DNA from: Pseudomonadota bacterium
Lineage (GTDB): Bacteria > Pseudomonadota > Gammaproteobacteria > Halothiobacillales > Halothiobacillaceae
DNA length: 6,074 nucleotides
Assembly: GCA_021795795.1 (NCBI GenBank)
Contig: JAJYPA010000500.1
Coordinates: 1 to 6,074 of the forward strand
Direction: 5' to 3'
Shown: positions 5,969-6,074 of the stretch, one piece after another
Numbering within the stretch: position 1 is the first letter of the stretch
Layout of the letters: each line of letters begins with the position of its first letter
Translations under genes and position numbers: made by a program
Notes under the pieces: model-generated
Told to the model about the DNA's origin: nothing
Seen by the model: the letters and a program-made list of their open reading frames with translations, nothing else
Databases searched by the model: none

Positions 5969-6074
5969 GTGAACACACTCAGCATCAATGTAATTGCGCT
6001 TGCGGTCAGCCTCACGTTCAGCGCCGGCACCATGGCGCAAAGCCTGTCGAAGGACGACTACAAGGCGGGCAAGG
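5969..6074 (+). CDS. Exported protein, N-terminal part (3' end off window)
   Basis: From GTG at 5969 the first 35 residues are visible. Residues 1-23 form a Sec signal peptide, MNTLSINVIALAVSLTF followed by SAGTMA, with likely cleavage after Ala-23 before Gln. The mature protein begins QSLSKDDYKAGK. This start closely resembles a group of small periplasmic, Lys/Ala-rich helical proteins common in betaproteobacteria, which continue with repeated charged helices and are often annotated only as hypothetical or TolA-like. That assignment is from memory and only the N-terminus is available. An AAAGGA ribosome-binding site six bases upstream supports the GTG start. I could not pick out a clear promoter. 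Confidence 0.8.
   Translation, partial: MNTLSINVIALAVSLTFSAGTMAQSLSKDDYKAGK

Overview
The window looks like a betaproteobacterial chromosome near its replication terminus. This rests on three things: a near-perfect XerCD dif site whose XerC arm differs from the E. coli arm, a DUF3309-type small membrane protein remnant, and the start of an exported protein resembling a family I recall from betaproteobacteria. Genus cannot be fixed from the sequence.

Left part (1 to about 4203): most of a Tn3-family transposon. It holds the C-terminal part of a tyrosine recombinase (3-545, start lies off the window), an HNH nuclease whose GTG start overlaps the recombinase stop (542-1090), and, convergent with these after a 25-bp gap, an apparently intact 975-residue Tn3-type transposase (1116-4043, minus strand) with all three DDE residues. 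A promoter and ribosome-binding site for the transposase sit just upstream of its start. The left end of the element is outside the window.

Junction (about 4203-4353): the transposon ends where the coding sequence of a DUF3309-type gene should have its first codons. The gene resumes at its Thr-Ile codons and is otherwise intact, so the insertion appears to have removed its start. This places the element's right end to within a few bases.

Middle (4354-4936): a strong bidirectional hairpin terminator separates the DUF3309 remnant from a convergent gene for a small lipoprotein with a Tyr-rich centre and an Arg/Asp-rich tail.

Right part (4937-6074): about 1 kb with no convincing gene. It contains the dif site at 5156-5183, an inverted half-copy of the dif core beside it, a short hairpin and two weak small ORFs. 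The window ends in the first 35 codons of an exported protein that starts with GTG behind a good ribosome-binding site.

The most notable points are the dif site, the start-codon-removing insertion about 950 bp from it, and the unusual pairing of a translationally coupled tyrosine recombinase and HNH nuclease with a Tn3 transposase.
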